Shown piece by piece: positions 1-13,386 of a stretch of 64,000 nt of DNA. A program made the position numbers and the translations under genes. The notes under the pieces are model-generated. The model saw only the letters and a program-made list of their open reading frames with translations. It did not search any database and was not told where the DNA came from. The stretch is from contig MU129007.1 of NCBI GenBank assembly GCA_014904985.1, forward strand, positions 62,001 through 126,000, read 5' to 3'. The stretch's first letter is position 1. Each line of letters begins with the position of its first letter. The DNA is from Hydnum rufescens UP504. Taxonomy: Eukaryota > Basidiomycota > Agaricomycetes > Cantharellales > Hydnaceae.

Positions 1-199
1 AAGTTGCGGCTGCTTTGACCGGTTCGTCTCATTCTAGTATTGATTTATCGCGGTACTGAGAGTATCGTTCAGGTCTCAAATTGACCAAAGCCTATACCTA
101 CCTTGCCGATGTCCAGGAACACAAGCAAGTTATTCCCTTCACTCGGTTTAATGGCGGTGTGGGGCGTGCAAGTCAGGCAAAGCAGTTCGGGCGAACCCA

Positions 200-375
200 A
201 GGTGGGCATAAATCCGTATTACGACCCGGTTCTTGCACTAAGCACTCTATACAGGTCGTTGGCCCGAGAAGTCTTGCAAATTCATCCTCCGTTTGCTGAA
301 GAATGCGGAGTCCAATGCGGACAAAAAATCTCTCGATACGGAAGAACTGATCATCAGGAGCATTGTGGTCCAGCA
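200..375 (+). pseudogene. possible cytochrome P450 helix-K relic
   Basis: One frame contains a stretch ending in REVLQIHPP, which resembles the helix K region of fungal cytochrome P450s (usually REVLRIHPP or RETLRIHPP with the ExxR motif). Here the ExxR arginine is glutamine. The similarity covers only about 30 residues. I cannot find a haem-binding cysteine loop downstream, and the frame stops at about 424. If real, it is a short decayed fragment. A chance resemblance is quite possible. Confidence 0.22.
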
Positions 376-1189
376 AGCTCCGGTGAGCATGGTTGTCCCT
401 TGCCGACGTTTACTGCGTATATTTAACGGTTATCTTAGAAAACACGTCGTCGCACATACCGTGCGCATGGTCGCATTAACCCATATCAGGGCCACCCTTG
501 TCACATCGAAGTCATTCTCGGTGTTTCCGATACCGAGGTTCCCCGCAACAAAGATAAGGATGCGGTTAGCGTAGGGAGCCTTCACGGGTTGAACAGGAGG
601 CAGGTAGCTCAGAAGCGGATTCAGGCTGTTCGATCTGCGTAAATTGCTTGACTCTGTTATCTACCGCTCGCATTATGTGTGTATGACTACTACGACTTAT
701 GCACTTATGCTTGATCAACTCGTTCTTCCAACTCGGGGATGTCCCTGCAGCCGCTGACCACCACCACTGGGGCCACTTGGCTCTAATATGCGGAATGTTC
801 ACTCCCGACTGTGGTTGCAGGCGTCATAGCCATGGAGATTGATACAAAGATTTAAATATTGGATATCGAGGATAGCCCAAGTAGCGTATATGAATGTATT
901 TGACAGGTAATTATGTCGTGCCATCAGTCTGTGAAGAGGGCGATGATCAAGCCTGGCAATGAAGGGGTTCCCTAGCTATACAGGCAATAAGTGTTCCTGA
1001 CGTGGAAAGAGCCAAGATTCCTGGGAAGAGCCATAAATCGAGATGGAAGCCAGGAGACGACGGAAAGTTCCAAGAGGAAAGAGTATCACAATTGGAGCCC
1101 AGCGATACTAAAGTATCGGATTGAGTCGAGGGGTACCGGGAGAGAGACCACCTACAATGAACGGCAGACTCGTGTTCAGAGGGGGGAGG

Positions 1190-2263
1190 ATTGAAGCGCA
1201 AGATCCAGGGATTCGGAGAATGTAGTACAGCTCGAGTCGGTCCTTTGGATTGTGCTGGAGTAACTGGATGGCAAACGGGTTCGCATTTCATGGTGTCGAC
1301 GGAACACTTGCCTTCCGAATCAAATCTTTGGCCTCTCTAGAGAGGCAATCTGTCAAGGTGTACGGCGCGCATCCGGGCGCCTGAGAGGACCAAGCCACAA
1401 TGCCGAATGAGACGCTCAGCAGCGACAGCAAGAATGACACAGATCATCTGATAAAGGGCCGCACGATTTCGGGATTCCTTATCGGGGTGTGAAGCGCGCG
1501 GAAAGCGCTGGGCGAGGGAGAAATTCATACCTGGATTTGAAAAGAGAAGACGGGGATCATCAAGAGCGGGCCCGCATCACAGGGATCAAGAAAATCAGGC
1601 GCCGTGCAATGACTGCAAAGTAGGTCATTTACATCAATACGCTCAGCGCCCAGTTACCGACCTTGGATGAATATCCCTTCTTTTTAATTATCTCACGAGG
1701 ATGTAACTCAGCGCCCCGCAATATGTTTTCGCCTTGCAGGCAGCATCACAATAGGGAGATCAGTACGGAGAGAGACAGGAGATGGAGTGCACACTCTAAC
1801 CAATGGCAGCGATCTCCAGTTGATCATCGATGGTAAAGAGCAAATTCCCCGGCTTGATATCACGATGTTTACTGTGCGAATACATGCTCGCGCCCGTGAT
1901 TTGGTCCATATACTGTACTAGTCAAAAGGTCGGGCCGAAAGCGATAAGAGACTTATCACGGGGAAATGTATACAGGACCACGACCACCGGGAGTCAAGCG
2001 GGAATGAATAAATGATTACAGTGGGTCGAAGACGAAGACGAGGACACACCGGAGATTCTTCCGAATCTCAATTTCCCCCTGATATTCCTCTCGCTATCGT
2101 TAGATACTAGTGTGACTTGAGAAGGAGAAAGGGAAGAGCTAAAGACCATCTTTCATACCGAACGAAAACTGTACCTTGGAAACGACGCCAAAGAACGAGT
2201 ACGACTAACGAGGCGTTGGACGACTCAGGATCGACCCTTGCCGAGGGATCCGTCCATCTCGAA
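1190..2263 (-). pseudogene. decayed Aurora-type Ser/Thr kinase copy
   Basis: Read on the minus strand, pieces of a protein kinase appear in the right order but in changing frames. They are a glycine-rich loop remnant (GSLGKG, near 2245, followed by a stop), EIEIRKNLR (near 2065), a catalytic-loop block HSKHRDIKPGN (near 1870), a ruined DFG (AAIG followed by TAG at about 1797 where Aurora has Trp), a TYCGAL block near 1720, EIIKKKGY near 1685, EAKDLIRK near 1340, and LLQHNPKDRLEL near 1265 followed by a shifted PWILRF. The pieces match the intact Aurora gene at 58.1-59.8 kb. Remnants of three introns lie at the same codons as in that gene (before YxDQ, after SVH, and between LIxR/K and LL), so this is a DNA-level duplicate and not a retrocopy. 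The stop codon, frame changes and loss of DFG make it non-functional. Confidence 0.75.
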
Positions 2264-3256
2264 CAAATTCAGGTGGTAGGGTCAGGTGCTACCGGACGAC
2301 ACAGCATTGAGGATAAAGTACATTAGTGAAATACTGACTTGAACGAGAAAGAGTAAGTCCGAGAAGACGAAGTTCTTCCAGGTTTACGACATAGCCATTC
2401 TTTCTCTTCTCGAGGTCTTTTCAAGTCCCCCATCATAGACGCTAGTACTAGGGCGGCTAATGGTAATTCGAGATCATTTTGCTTGATAATGCACTCGGGA
2501 GCTTTAATGTGGATATTTGTTTTTCTGGGACGGTGAAGGGTGAGCGGCTTGCTTTGGACAATGCGTGGTGGCGGTAGGTTCACATGTATTCATTGGATTG
2601 GCGTGAGGAAGCCTTGAAAGTGATGCGGGCCTCGTCGTAGAAGCGCCCTGCGCGGAGTTGGAGACATGAGAACTGTTTTTCTCTCTGACCTGATCCTAGC
2701 TAGGCCTACTCTTCACACTCTCTTGACAAGTGCGGAGATAGAAGCTTCCAACTTGTAATACCAACTTGTAATATGGGAATGTTGGAAGCCAGTTGCCAGG
2801 TATGGCAAAAGCAATTCACACAGACGGATTTGACCGGGGCTTCTCTATGCAATACCAGGCGTGTGCAGGCCGATGTATTCTGGAGCGATAGGAATGTGAT
2901 GGGCTATGGACCATATTCATCGACCTCCTTCAGTCCACTACGGTATCCGACCAAGTGGAATACGACGAGGCACCAACCCTCCGGTATCCTGACCCACGTC
3001 AACTGATTCGCTACGCTGTTTTCCCATACTCAGATTCTGGATGCTTCCAAATGAATGAACTGGACTGCATATGCTTAACGATTACAGTACGATCAACCCC
3101 ATCAAATGATTTGATCAATCTTCCTGATTACGGGAGCTGCCAGCCACAGAAATGACATGGCAACATTTAACTCGCATGCTGTGCAAGCGCACCCCTTCCC
3201 TTTCCCCCACAACCTTCCGGTCGTTCTCCAGAGCCGGGAAAGCGGGATTCCTGTCG

Positions 3257-4710
3257 ATGGCGTCCACCGTCAGTTTCAACCAGATGGTTCGGTATATCTA
3301 CGGCACGCGCTACATTACCTATTCAGCTTACTGCCTTCTCATTTACGATCACCGTACGTTTTGGTGTTTAACTTCTCACTGCCACTACGGTAGAGTACCT
3401 CCAAGATTGACAAGGGTTTTGCAGTCTTGACGTTTGCGGATGAATTGAACTTGGTCTGGCAGTCCCGAAGTATGAATTTGGTCAAGGCATTGTTCATATT
3501 CAACCGATACGCGGTGCCTGTCATGCTGGCAGTGGATGTCGCTCGTACGCTCTACTACATTGCCGCACCCTTGTTTATAAGAGCTCAACTAACCCCCATT
3601 TTCTACATTCTGTAGTCCTCTCAGGCGGATTGCCAAGCACTGCTCTGCGTCCTATGTGTAAAGGCTGGATAATCTTTGACACAATCGTAGAGTTGGCAGC
3701 CCTTGGTTCAACAACATGTTGGTTGCCCTCCTATATTTCAGGATTATGGCTCTGATGCTATTCATCAAGGTATTACGAATATGCGAGTTCGGAACCTATG
3801 GGCCGATCGCCAGGATGTCGACAGATTCCTCAGCCTTGTTTGGGTACTACAGTTCCTGGCAAGTGTGGCAATCATGGTGAACTACCTTGTAAAGAATGCT
3901 GGTGAGGGTCATCAGTGACATGTTCTATGAACATTGTCAAAACATTTCTTCTACAATATTGTAGGCTCGTTCTCATATGAACCAAATTTCAACATATGCT
4001 TCGGCACGGTCCACCAGGCCTGGTGGGCCTGGGTCCCGGCAATGGTCTTCTATGTCGTCCTCTTCATCGCAATGATCATGAAGGCCCTGAGTACTCCGAG
4101 GCAAGAAGATTGTCCCTTGTCATTCGACAGACCGTGCTGCGGGGCTCAACAATATGTCCAGGAATGAACACACTCCATTTTTGAGTGTTCTCTTGAGGGA
4201 TGGCTTTGTGTATGTCGTTGTGGTTTTCAGTTCAATGCTTTTCAATTTGCTGTCATGGGCTTTGGCTCCTGTAGGTATTTGGCATCTCTTATGCCAATGA
4301 GCGTTATTAACGTTCTCACCCCACTACAGGCTGGTCTTGTTCAGATGCCTCATTAGTTCGCATCCAATCCTCCTTTTCTACGTACGATGTTTCTGACTGT
4401 TGCACTCTCTCCCAGCTCCTCTTGGGCGATTGCCACCATTGCCATAACTCGGTTTCTTCTCGATCTGCAAAAGCGCTATTACATTGAACTGGCACCCCCC
4501 GAAGACGACGCAACCGATGAATTCCCAATGTCCGAACCAAAGTGGAGCGTATGGAAAGCCACATCTCAAATTACTCCGACACTGAACGATCCATTCTATG
4601 CATACTATGTCGCCCCCTTCCCAATGACTGATATGAGACGCCGAAATTCGACTCAACAAGCGCTTCTGCGTGACCTGCGTAATGATGGTCCGCCGCACGA
4701 TTCCGTCTAA
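3257..4710 (+). CDS. DUF6533-type multi-pass membrane protein
   Basis: The N-terminal block with YITYSAYCLLIYDH and, after an intron at 3354-3424, LLTFADELNLVW matches the start of the DUF6533 family, which is very common in Agaricomycetes and has no assigned function. Downstream exons encode further hydrophobic segments (around 3840-3900, 4040-4090 and 4200-4260), giving an arrangement like a seven-helix membrane protein. The C-terminal tail (about 4480-4710) is polar, proline-rich and probably cytoplasmic. Four or more short introns are needed. I chose the ATG at 3257, but an in-frame ATG at 3152 is possible. I could not chain the exons at 3700-3800 cleanly, so one boundary there is uncertain or damaged. 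The gene is followed closely by the DCAF4-like gene on the same strand. Confidence 0.6.
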
Positions 4711-4901
4711 CTATCGAACTTCATGGATTTGTTGTTTGTATTGTTCGGTCTCCAATGGCCCCCCTTGCATCGCGCTTCACATCCCCTCCTCGATATTCTC
4801 GGGCATATACATTGTATTATACACATTTACTAGTATTTCAGCCAGTTCATCTGTGACAGGCTGTACTGTAATTTTGCGTGACATGGACATATGGTCACGG
4901 T

Positions 4902-6956
4902 ATGCCGCCACTAGGGCGTGATTTACCTGGTTTGTACTATGACCCAGAGCGAGGCCGCTACTTTCCCCTGTCTTCCAGGCCTGGGGGACCCCCCAAGCAG
5001 CCGCCCGATACTCTCTCCGCTCGAGCTGAACATCAACGGAAGCGTGCGAGATACCCAAGTTCTTTGCATGCATCTCTTCGTGATATAAAAAGTTGCTCTT
5101 CTAAGCCCTGGGACAGACGCAATATCTTTCGGTGAGCTTTCCGTTGTACCCTTTGCAATTAAGACAAAATTCGACTCATGCTTAGCGTTCGTAATGGTAG
5201 TGCACAAACAGCCACTCAGTACGCACGAACCTCATTCTCCACTACGGAAACAATCAGTGGTGCGAATATTACGTCATATTCAGCGAGTATCATGATCCCC
5301 GCCATTTAGGCACCCTCTAAAAATTTGCACAGGTATCTTCCCTCGACGATACTCAACAAATAGCCGGAGATGCAGCTGGGTTTATATGGAGTCTCTCAGA
5401 GAGATTGGAATCATCAGGACTCGATGGTCCACTGAGAAGGGGCCTCCAATGGCAGGCTCAGTACGGTTTGATGTCGCGGGTACGTTCCCCTGAGAATTGG
5501 TCTTTAACCTTAAGGGACCACCTTATAAGTCCCCTGTGCATAGATTTCATCGACCGCAATCGTGGGCGATCGGTTTTTGTGAGATCATCACTTCCTTTGC
5601 TTTCCGGCATTATCTACTTTAGACTCATACGAATCCATGATTGTATCCTTGCCCCACCCGAAGCGCAGCGTCATTCGGTCCTCTTCCTACAATCCTCTAC
5701 GGAACACTCCCCCTAAATAGTGATGATGATACGATACCAGAAGCGTGGGTTTGTTATTCGATTCCGTGGCTTATCTCCCCCTGAACGTCCATGTAAGAGC
5801 AGGAAACTCAACATCATCACGCCGCGACACCAGTGGGATACTTGGTCCGGATTGTTTGACTCTTCGTCATTTGTCCTTGGTATGCATTGAACCGTAATAC
5901 TCGAATCAACATGCTGATTTTTCTTCTGTGTGGCCCTCTTTCCCCCGGTTTTCCCGCAACTTGTAATTTGTATAGGTTTGACCCGTCACATATGGTTTGT
6001 TCCAGACTTGGAAAATCTCCGAAGTTCGAGGATGTTCCATCAAGAGGCCGATATTTTGTCGCTTGCAAGGTTGCCGATGGTCCTCACAGTACGTCGGGGG
6101 TTGCTTGGTTTCCTGTGTTTAAGCCGTCTTCTGGTTTTCATGTTCTTGTGACAATCAGAATGGGGTTGTTTCTGGTGCACGAAATGGTTGCGTACGCCTA
6201 TACGACAGGCGAGTCGTTCATGCAAGTCCCAGGACCGAAACAGCCTCCATTGGACAAGAGATTCTTCAGGCTCGAAGTTCCGTGACCAATATTCAGGCTA
6301 TACGGGAGTGGGAATTCTTGGTCTCTGCCGTGAATGGTGATGTGCGCATGCAATTCCTTTTTTTGTCGCATGAGATTTATCAAGGACAACTGTCAATTGA
6401 TGTGTCTCCTCATATATTTAGATAGATATTTATGACATAAGATCGTTAAGGACCACACGGACGACATCGCGGCGCAACCCACCGAAGGGTGAATGGACCC
6501 CAAACGAATCTCGTGGGCGAATACCTATCCTCTCATTAGAAGGCCACCGATCTACATTCTCCATTAACCTGGTGCGTTCTCGAGTTCATAGGCCCATACA
6601 GGGATTGACGAAAATGATGGTGGAACCCAATTGGTTTAGCCGCTGGCACTCGACCCTCGCAGGACTTCCTTTTTGCCGCAGGAGAAGATAAGAAAATACG
6701 GGCTTGGAACACTCGTAATGGAGAGCCCCTCTTAGCCCCAAGCCGGCCCTCTCCAACTCGGGGCTTTGGTTCTAACCATGGGACAGGCGCGGTCGTGGAG
6801 GGCTGGGGAACTCGCCCAACATTGTTTGAAAGAACATTCAGCCATGGGATCACTGGCCTTCAAATAACTGAAGGGAGAGGGAAACGACGGGGACCGAGCC
6901 TGTGGCTTGCCGATGGAATGCAGTTCGAGAGATTTGATTTAGGGTGTCAGCTGTAG
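4902..6956 (+). CDS. DCAF4-like WD40-repeat protein
   Basis: The start MPPLGRDLPGLYYDPERGRY resembles the N-terminus of fungal DCAF4/WDR21-like proteins (short Leu-Pro-Gly-Tyr-Tyr motif, then a Tyr-Phe-Pro segment). The C-terminal part, from about 6650, contains a clear WD-repeat blade (FAAGEDKKIRAWNTRNGEPL) and then the family's closing segment with LWLADGMQFERFDLG. DCAF4 proteins are substrate receptors for the CUL4-DDB1 ubiquitin ligase, acting through a beta-propeller. Several introns lie between 5130 and 6500 and I could not fix all of them. The blades in 5890-6290 are poorly resolved by eye. The assignment rests mainly on the two ends of the protein. Another WD40 protein of similar layout cannot be excluded. 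Confidence 0.6.
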
Positions 6957-7206
6957 TATGGAGCTTTGATCCCTGGGTCTTTCCCTCTTCCCTCACGCAG
7001 CGAGATCGGTGAAGCGATTACTTCGCAACCTCTCAGAACCGGAAAACAAATGGAGCAGACTCGCGGACAGGTCGTTAAAATGCAATGTTGCATTCTAATT
7101 TGCTCGATATTATAAGTGTATGGCCATTTTCGGATTTTCGGACCATGCCGCGGAGGCTGTGCTGTCCGTTGCCTCACCCATAACGCACCATCCTCCTACA
7201 CTCAAT

Positions 7207-8799
7207 ATGGCACCAGATCCTCTCTCCCTTCGCCTCTTGCAAGCAGTTGAGGCGTTATCTCTCAGAGTGGAAAATCACCTCGCCGAGGTAGACCTCAGTC
7301 ACCCGCTCCTTGCCCCAATTCCAGAGGAGAAAGCCAAGCGCGCGGTTAACTTAGAAACCGAGCTCTTAGGAGCCATTGATGACTCGGAAATTATTGCTTC
7401 TGCGTTGAATCAACTCCAAAATGTACGCGATCTGGTTTTCGAGCGACGCCAGCGCGTGCAACGAGCCAGGGCTGGCATCACTGCTCTCCCCCCAGAGGTT
7501 CTCCAAATGGTGTTTTTGGCGCTCGTCGATGATCACATTCTTGATCCTGTGAACCGACCCTTTTGTCACTCAGCTCACGTTTTATCCCACGTGTGCTCGG
7601 AATGGAGACAAATTGCCATCGAGCAAAGCGCCCTCTGGCGCAAGATTGATTTGGGCCTCTTTAACGAGAATCAGTTCGCGTTGAAGATCGAGAGGGCGGG
7701 TCCCATTCAACCTTTAACTCTCGCACTCCGCGTCGACGATGTCCATGTGCTCGATCTTGCGGATATGATCCAGGATTATGCAGAGCGCTGGGAAGCCATC
7801 GATATTTTCGCTTCCAGCTGCTCCCGCTCCGATTTATCTCAGGTATTCAATGGACTTGGCCTGTCTAAGTTTTCGTCGTTGCGTCACTTCTCAGTCGTAG
7901 GATCAGGACGTTCACATGGAACGATTTCCCGGGAGATGAGATTCCTCGGGCCACGCAATCCAGAAAAACACTCACGGCATCCTCACCTGTCGTACTTGTC
8001 CACATCACATGTCCGCTTCGCCGACTTCCAGGATATCGTAGACACCCTCACAACCCTCAGAACCAAGGCCGCAGGTTATCCTGCGAGGACCTGGCTCACA
8101 GTATTGACGAGAGCCGAAATACTCCGCTGCCTTTCGATCACCGACGAAAACTTATCTGGTACTTCGGATCCCGTCGTGACCGCGCCGATCACCCTTCCCC
8201 ACTTGGAGACGCTCACGCTTTCTGAATGTTCTCCACGTTCTATGCGTTTCATGTTTCGTGCCATCCATGCTCCAGAGTTGCTTACTGTCTCCATTGATTT
8301 TCCCTTTACTGGTCGATTGGAAGGCAAGCGTGCGCGAGCGGATTTTGAAGAATCGCTGGATCACTTTGTGCGTGACCCATCTTATAATCAGGCATTATGC
8401 CTTTGACAAGCCATATTCACCCTAACGATTACCCAGTCATTCAATGTCCCGAACGTGGACCTAAGTGGCGAGCCTAGCCAGATTACCGCATGCCTACAAT
8501 CGATGACTCGAATCGGACAGTCCCAATTTGATCGTCTCAGCTTTCTTCGAGTCTACCCTCACAGTGCGGGAAATCCTTCAGATCTGCTGCCCTATTTCAA
8601 CAACCGACAATTGGAGGCGGCGCTGGAGAAGTTTGTGGAAAAGTTCTTCGAACTCACCGAGCAGCAGCCCGACTCGTTTGGGGACGAGGGGGTTCCTGTG
8701 CTAATCATCCACGTCAACGACAACCTTCGTCTGGATCCGAATCGCATCGCATCCAAGTTCGTTGTAAACCGTCCATTATCCCTCGTCTCCCTGGGGTAG
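7207..8799 (+). CDS. F-box domain protein
   Basis: This is a typical Agaricomycete F-box protein of about 507 residues. Residues near 100-145 hold the F-box (ITALPPEVLQMVFLAL, then a cluster with HVLSHVCSEWR and ALWRKIDL). An N-terminal helical segment precedes it and a long C-terminal region with LRR-like spacing follows. Such proteins are presumed adaptors that link a target to SKP1-CUL1 ubiquitin ligase through the F-box. An intron at about 8368-8436 (GTGCGT donor, CTAAC branch site, CAG acceptor) joins two in-frame exons and removes an apparent stop at 8404. An upstream in-frame ATG at 7120 would add 29 residues, but 7207 begins the better-looking sequence. The target is unknown. The gene converges on UFD2 with about 230 bases between stops. 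Confidence 0.82.
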
Positions 8800-9030
8800 G
8801 CCCGAGTGTCGGGAGCCCAAGCCCTATTCCATATCCACGAATGCTCCAATCTGAAACCCAAACATCTCTACCCGAAAATTTTCATGTCATGCCATCACTT
8901 CTTTTTTTCCTTGTCTCACTTTTCTAATGCATCGCAAGACACAACTTTTCGGCCGAAACTTCATAAAGAAATTCACTGGAAAGAATGAATGTAACCATGG
9001 TAGATGTATATAATGTACACAAGGGTGTGG

Positions 9031-12000
9031 TTATGAGTCAACGTCCATGGGCCGGACAACCTTAGCCGACTCTTCACTAGGAATGTTGGGGGCCGACTTT
9101 GGAGCCCGCCGCTCAATCAAGAAAGCATCTATCTTCGCTTTCAGCTCGTGGTCTACATTCGGTAAAAGCCCAGTCAGTTGGGTTTTTCAGTCACCATGGG
9201 ATATGCCACCTCACCGGCACAACGTCCTCTAAGGATAAGGGCATGCGATTGAATGGATCCTTTGCATCGGATAGGAGGTGCGCCTTGATGGAAGATCGAT
9301 CCATGGTGATCTTTGAGGTAGGAAGGATCACCGGGTCACGCATCACGGTATACAAGATAGGATCTAGAATTATCATCCATCAACGGTCGTAAGTTCATCA
9401 CGATTCTAGTAGAGCCAAAATAAGCATACCGAGGAACTCGTCTGGCACATCACCAAGGTCATCCTCGTGCTCGATCATGGTTTTCGTCTCTTCCACCTTG
9501 GTAATGAATAGTCGGAGTGTCTCGATCTCGTCCTCCGTCTTCAAAGACCTCTTTCTCGCAATGCCAGCGGCTCTCTCAAACAGCTCCTTACGATAGCTAC
9601 GTCCTTCGCCAGCCACAGCCTTGATGAATTCGGGCTGGTCGCTTAAGTTGAGATACACTTGTAATATATCACTTAACAACTGCTTGGGATTGAAGCGATA
9701 CTTCTCCATGTTCTCCACCTTGAGATCTTGACATTTTGGGCCTGCAAGCGCATCCAGGTTATAGTTCAGCATGGCTGCAAGTCGGTCCACAAGTTCTGGC
9801 GACATCCATGGCGCCTTGGCTTCCGCTGTGAACTCCTTGAGCAGGGTGACCGTCGACTTGCCCAACGCCGTATAGCTCGTGGCGTGGCCTTCGATAGTGC
9901 GTAAATGTTCTTCACGCTCCTTGCGTTCCGTTGGATCTCGTGCTGCCCAGGCCTGTTGGTCCCGCATCTCCAGCTGAATCGAGTATATCTCTGCCAGTTT
10001 GCTCAGTGACTCATCCAAAGAGATATGTTGCGTCGTTCATCAATAGATTGGCAAACCGTACGAAATGTTCCATTTTCCTGCGTGAAATAGGCATAAGCAA
10101 GGACACGTAAGGTTTAGTCTCGTGGACGGTTACATGGCTTCAATATTCAACGCTTCCCGATGCACAGGATTGTCCCACACGACTTTGAAGATGTACGCTA
10201 TATTCCGGCTGCATGTAGGGTGGTTAGCACTGAGGCCAATGTCAGCAGCACTGATATACACACCGAGCCTCTGGAAAGAATACAGCATTTCTAGAGCTGA
10301 AGGGGCGATACGAACGGAGCAATCAATCAAACTCACCAAATTTCTCGTAGAATTGGCCAGAAGCACCAGTATTCTCCACCTCTATTAGTCCATGATATGA
10401 TTATCTAACCACTTGCTAAAGGACAGCTGCTTCACGCACCAACATAGAAGTTCATGAGCACTGGCATCAAATGCTGAAGAGCAAGAGGGTGACTGTTTAG
10501 TAGTGGACCGAGAACGCCCGTTCGTTCACGTTTATAGGCCAATGTCCCATAGAACAGGATCTAGACAGTGGTGTTCGAACCATCAGATGAAAGTAAGAGA
10601 CGCAGTACCCGATTTACCTGGACCAGCTTGGCCTTCAGATACGGATTTTTGATGAACCACGTGGATGATAGGAAAGTAAGAGAAAATTCAAGAAGCTCTT
10701 TCTTCCCCGACAATTCCAGACTATCTTGACTATGCCTGGATGTGTGTACAGCGTGGGGCAGATCAGTGGCAAGACATCATAAAAGTTGTGACATCAACGC
10801 ACCGTACGAGAAAGAGATAAAACTCAATCACGTCCTCGATCAAGTATTCAGGTAACATCTTAAACACATCCGGTACTTCCCTGGGGAGTGGCAAACTGCG
10901 AAGGAGGTGAGGAGCCAGTCTCATGTGGAGGATACGCGAAACGCACGTTAGAGGAGTCGCCGGGTATTTGCTCGAGTTGACGGGATCTGCTATTCGAATC
11001 AGCCATGCCATCGAGAAAGTCGTGAAAGCGATGGTGCGGTCGATCAAATTGGAGTCCAGAAGCTGGACCTGGTAGGCAAATATTTGGGAGTGCAGTTTGG
11101 ACCGTTGATCCTGCATGAAAGAACGTGAAATGAGCTCAAAAGGCAAAAAGGGAAATTCGAAGGAATCGCAAGATGGACTTTTATTCGCTGGATCATAGTG
11201 TTTATTTGGGATTGCAGAGGTGTCTGTGAAACGCCGATGTACGTTAGTGTTTCTTGGAGGATGAAGCAAAGACATGCGACGTGCAAATACTCACACCTTG
11301 ATACGATGTATCCGACTCTACCATCTCCAAGCGTCTGTGAATGTCATCGACATGTTTGTAAAGCCCATCATGTGCTGAGATCGTCCGCACAAGTCCATAG
11401 TGATTATACGCCGAAAGTAAGAAAAAGATATCTGAGATGAAATTAGGCGCTAGGTGCGAGTGTCAGTTAGGCTATGGTGTCTGCCAGATGTCCCATCATA
11501 CCGGTGGGCGTATAAGCTTCATGGAACGCCTTCGCTTCGTTCGCGTTTGCCATTATCCTAGTTTCCTCACTAATGTCCAGTCTCGATGAATGCGCGTAAT
11601 ACAAAGGATCGACACGATTAAGCTATAGGAATAATCACTCCGTTAATGGCTTTGTGGAGCGTACGGGACACGCAAGGGCGAGAACCTTAGAGAAGTTGGC
11701 GTCAAGGAAAGGTTCGGCGAAGCGAAGCAATGCAGACTGGAGATTTATCATAAAACCATCAGAAGCGACGGTAGCTGGATCCACGTGCATGCCCCCTCTT
11801 TTCAGGTTAAGTTGGAGAGCGCGTGCAAAATAATCAAGCACCGCCTCGCGAGGTTGTGGACCAGAGCGGACTATTCCATTGAAAATAGTGAAGACACTTT
11901 GCTGGAGTGAGCGAGCCACATGGCACCAGAGATCAGTAAGATAGACCCCAAGGTTGGTATGTGTTTTGTCACCTGAAGACTGTGCAAAGTGTTCCGCAAG

Positions 12001-13386
12001 GTTACATTCGAAGCGTCGACATCGTCTCTGGTCCGCCTTTCAGGGTTGGAGAAATAGGTTTCGGCGATAGATGGCTATACAGCCATCCACATCCACATCA
12101 ACATCACAATTCTTTCACTACGGAAAATTTTACGAACCCATTCACGAGGAAACACACCAAGGCGAGCGATCGGGCCTAGTAGCGTAAGGTGCTCGAACGT
12201 TGGTCCAGTTGCACCCACATCGTTCCAAGGAGGTAATCTAGTCAGCTGGGCGGACGTGAGCAGTGAGTTAGTATGAGATTATCTTACGAAGCGTACCATT
12301 GCAGCAATGCTCTTCGTAGGAACTAGGGCTTCGAAAGCACCCATTCCCGCCCTCCAACTTTCGGTTCCAACAGATGTACCAGCCAGTCCACCCGCGTCAC
12401 TCCTGATGACATTTACGATCTCCATGACAACATCACCTAACGTGTTTTCGAGATCGTCATCCTCGAAGCGGCGAGCCAGGTCACTAATGAATGGTTCTAC
12501 TTCATGAGGAGCTAGTGAAGTTGTCCCGGACGACCCCAAAGGAGTCGAACTCGATAGTGCAAGCAATGGGATTACTAATTCACGCGTTCCGAGAACCTTG
12601 GAGGTCTGAGGTTGAGGAAACATAGTTGGGTCTTGGATAGTTAGGCCAGTATATGATATAATAAGGTCCCGTAGTTGGTCAAGAATGGCATCGGCTCTCG
12701 TAATAGATGCTTCGACATATCCCCTTTTGTGTAATGCTATTCGGGCAGCATTAACGCGTTGCCAGCATTGGACAAGATATTCAAAGACTGTCAGTTCAGG
12801 AGGGAAGCAGGAGATTATGGTGAGAAGTTCTGCATCATCAGACATTCCTCCCTGGGGATCCATTTCGAGCCGAGCAATCAAGAGGCGATCAGCGATTTCG
12901 ACACTTGGTGTGGGCTTTGGCGTATTTAGACTCTCGGCAGAAAGATCATTGGCCAAGTCCTTGAGCCAAACGATTTCCCAGTTATGTGCTTCAGCTTGGG
13001 TGCGATCAAGTGTGACGTTAAACACTCGACCGACGGTTTCGGATTCCCACCTTGCGAGATCGAAGATAGCGGACGGTGGTGCCTTTTTCGGCGATATAGC
13101 CTTAGCTGGTTGGACGATGGATTCTTCGACAAGAGGCCGCTTTGGGGAAGGCTTCGGGATCGGTTTAGGAGCTGGCGAGGGTGCTGCCACAGGAGGAGGG
13201 TCGAGGAAGATGGGGAAGAAGACGTTGTTTGGAGTTTAGCTAGGCGCTTCAAGCGAATCTGTGGTTCGAAGATCTAATTATCGTGGATTTCGAAAAAAAG
13301 ATACAGCGCTTGCGTACCCGATCGGCATCGTCTTGGGGATTAGATAGAACATTTGGAGGACGTTGTCTTTCTGGAACGTCTGACAT
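9031..13386 (-). CDS. UFD2: ubiquitin conjugation factor E4 (U-box ligase)
   Basis: UFD2 extends ubiquitin chains on substrates already carrying a few ubiquitins, acting with Cdc48 in the nucleus and cytosol. The first exon (start 13386) and the second, which carries the KRLAKLQ motif, form the conserved N-terminus. They are followed by a Pro/Lys-rich linker and the large helical UFD2 core, through blocks at 12280-13190, 10760-11280 and 9400-10020. The C-terminal U-box is at 9190-9376 ([17 protein letters not shown], then DPFNRMPL), a RING-like fold without zinc cysteines. The last exon ends in a short tail after a [16 protein letters not shown] helix. At least eight introns are needed. Near 13,200 the reading frame changes by one base with no usable intron. 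One extra C in a run of three would restore it, so a consensus error is likely. Confidence 0.9.

Noticed and set aside
12685..13239. 184-codon plus-strand open frame
   Set aside because: Lies opposite the conserved N-terminal region of UFD2, whose minus-strand reading is clearly the coding one.
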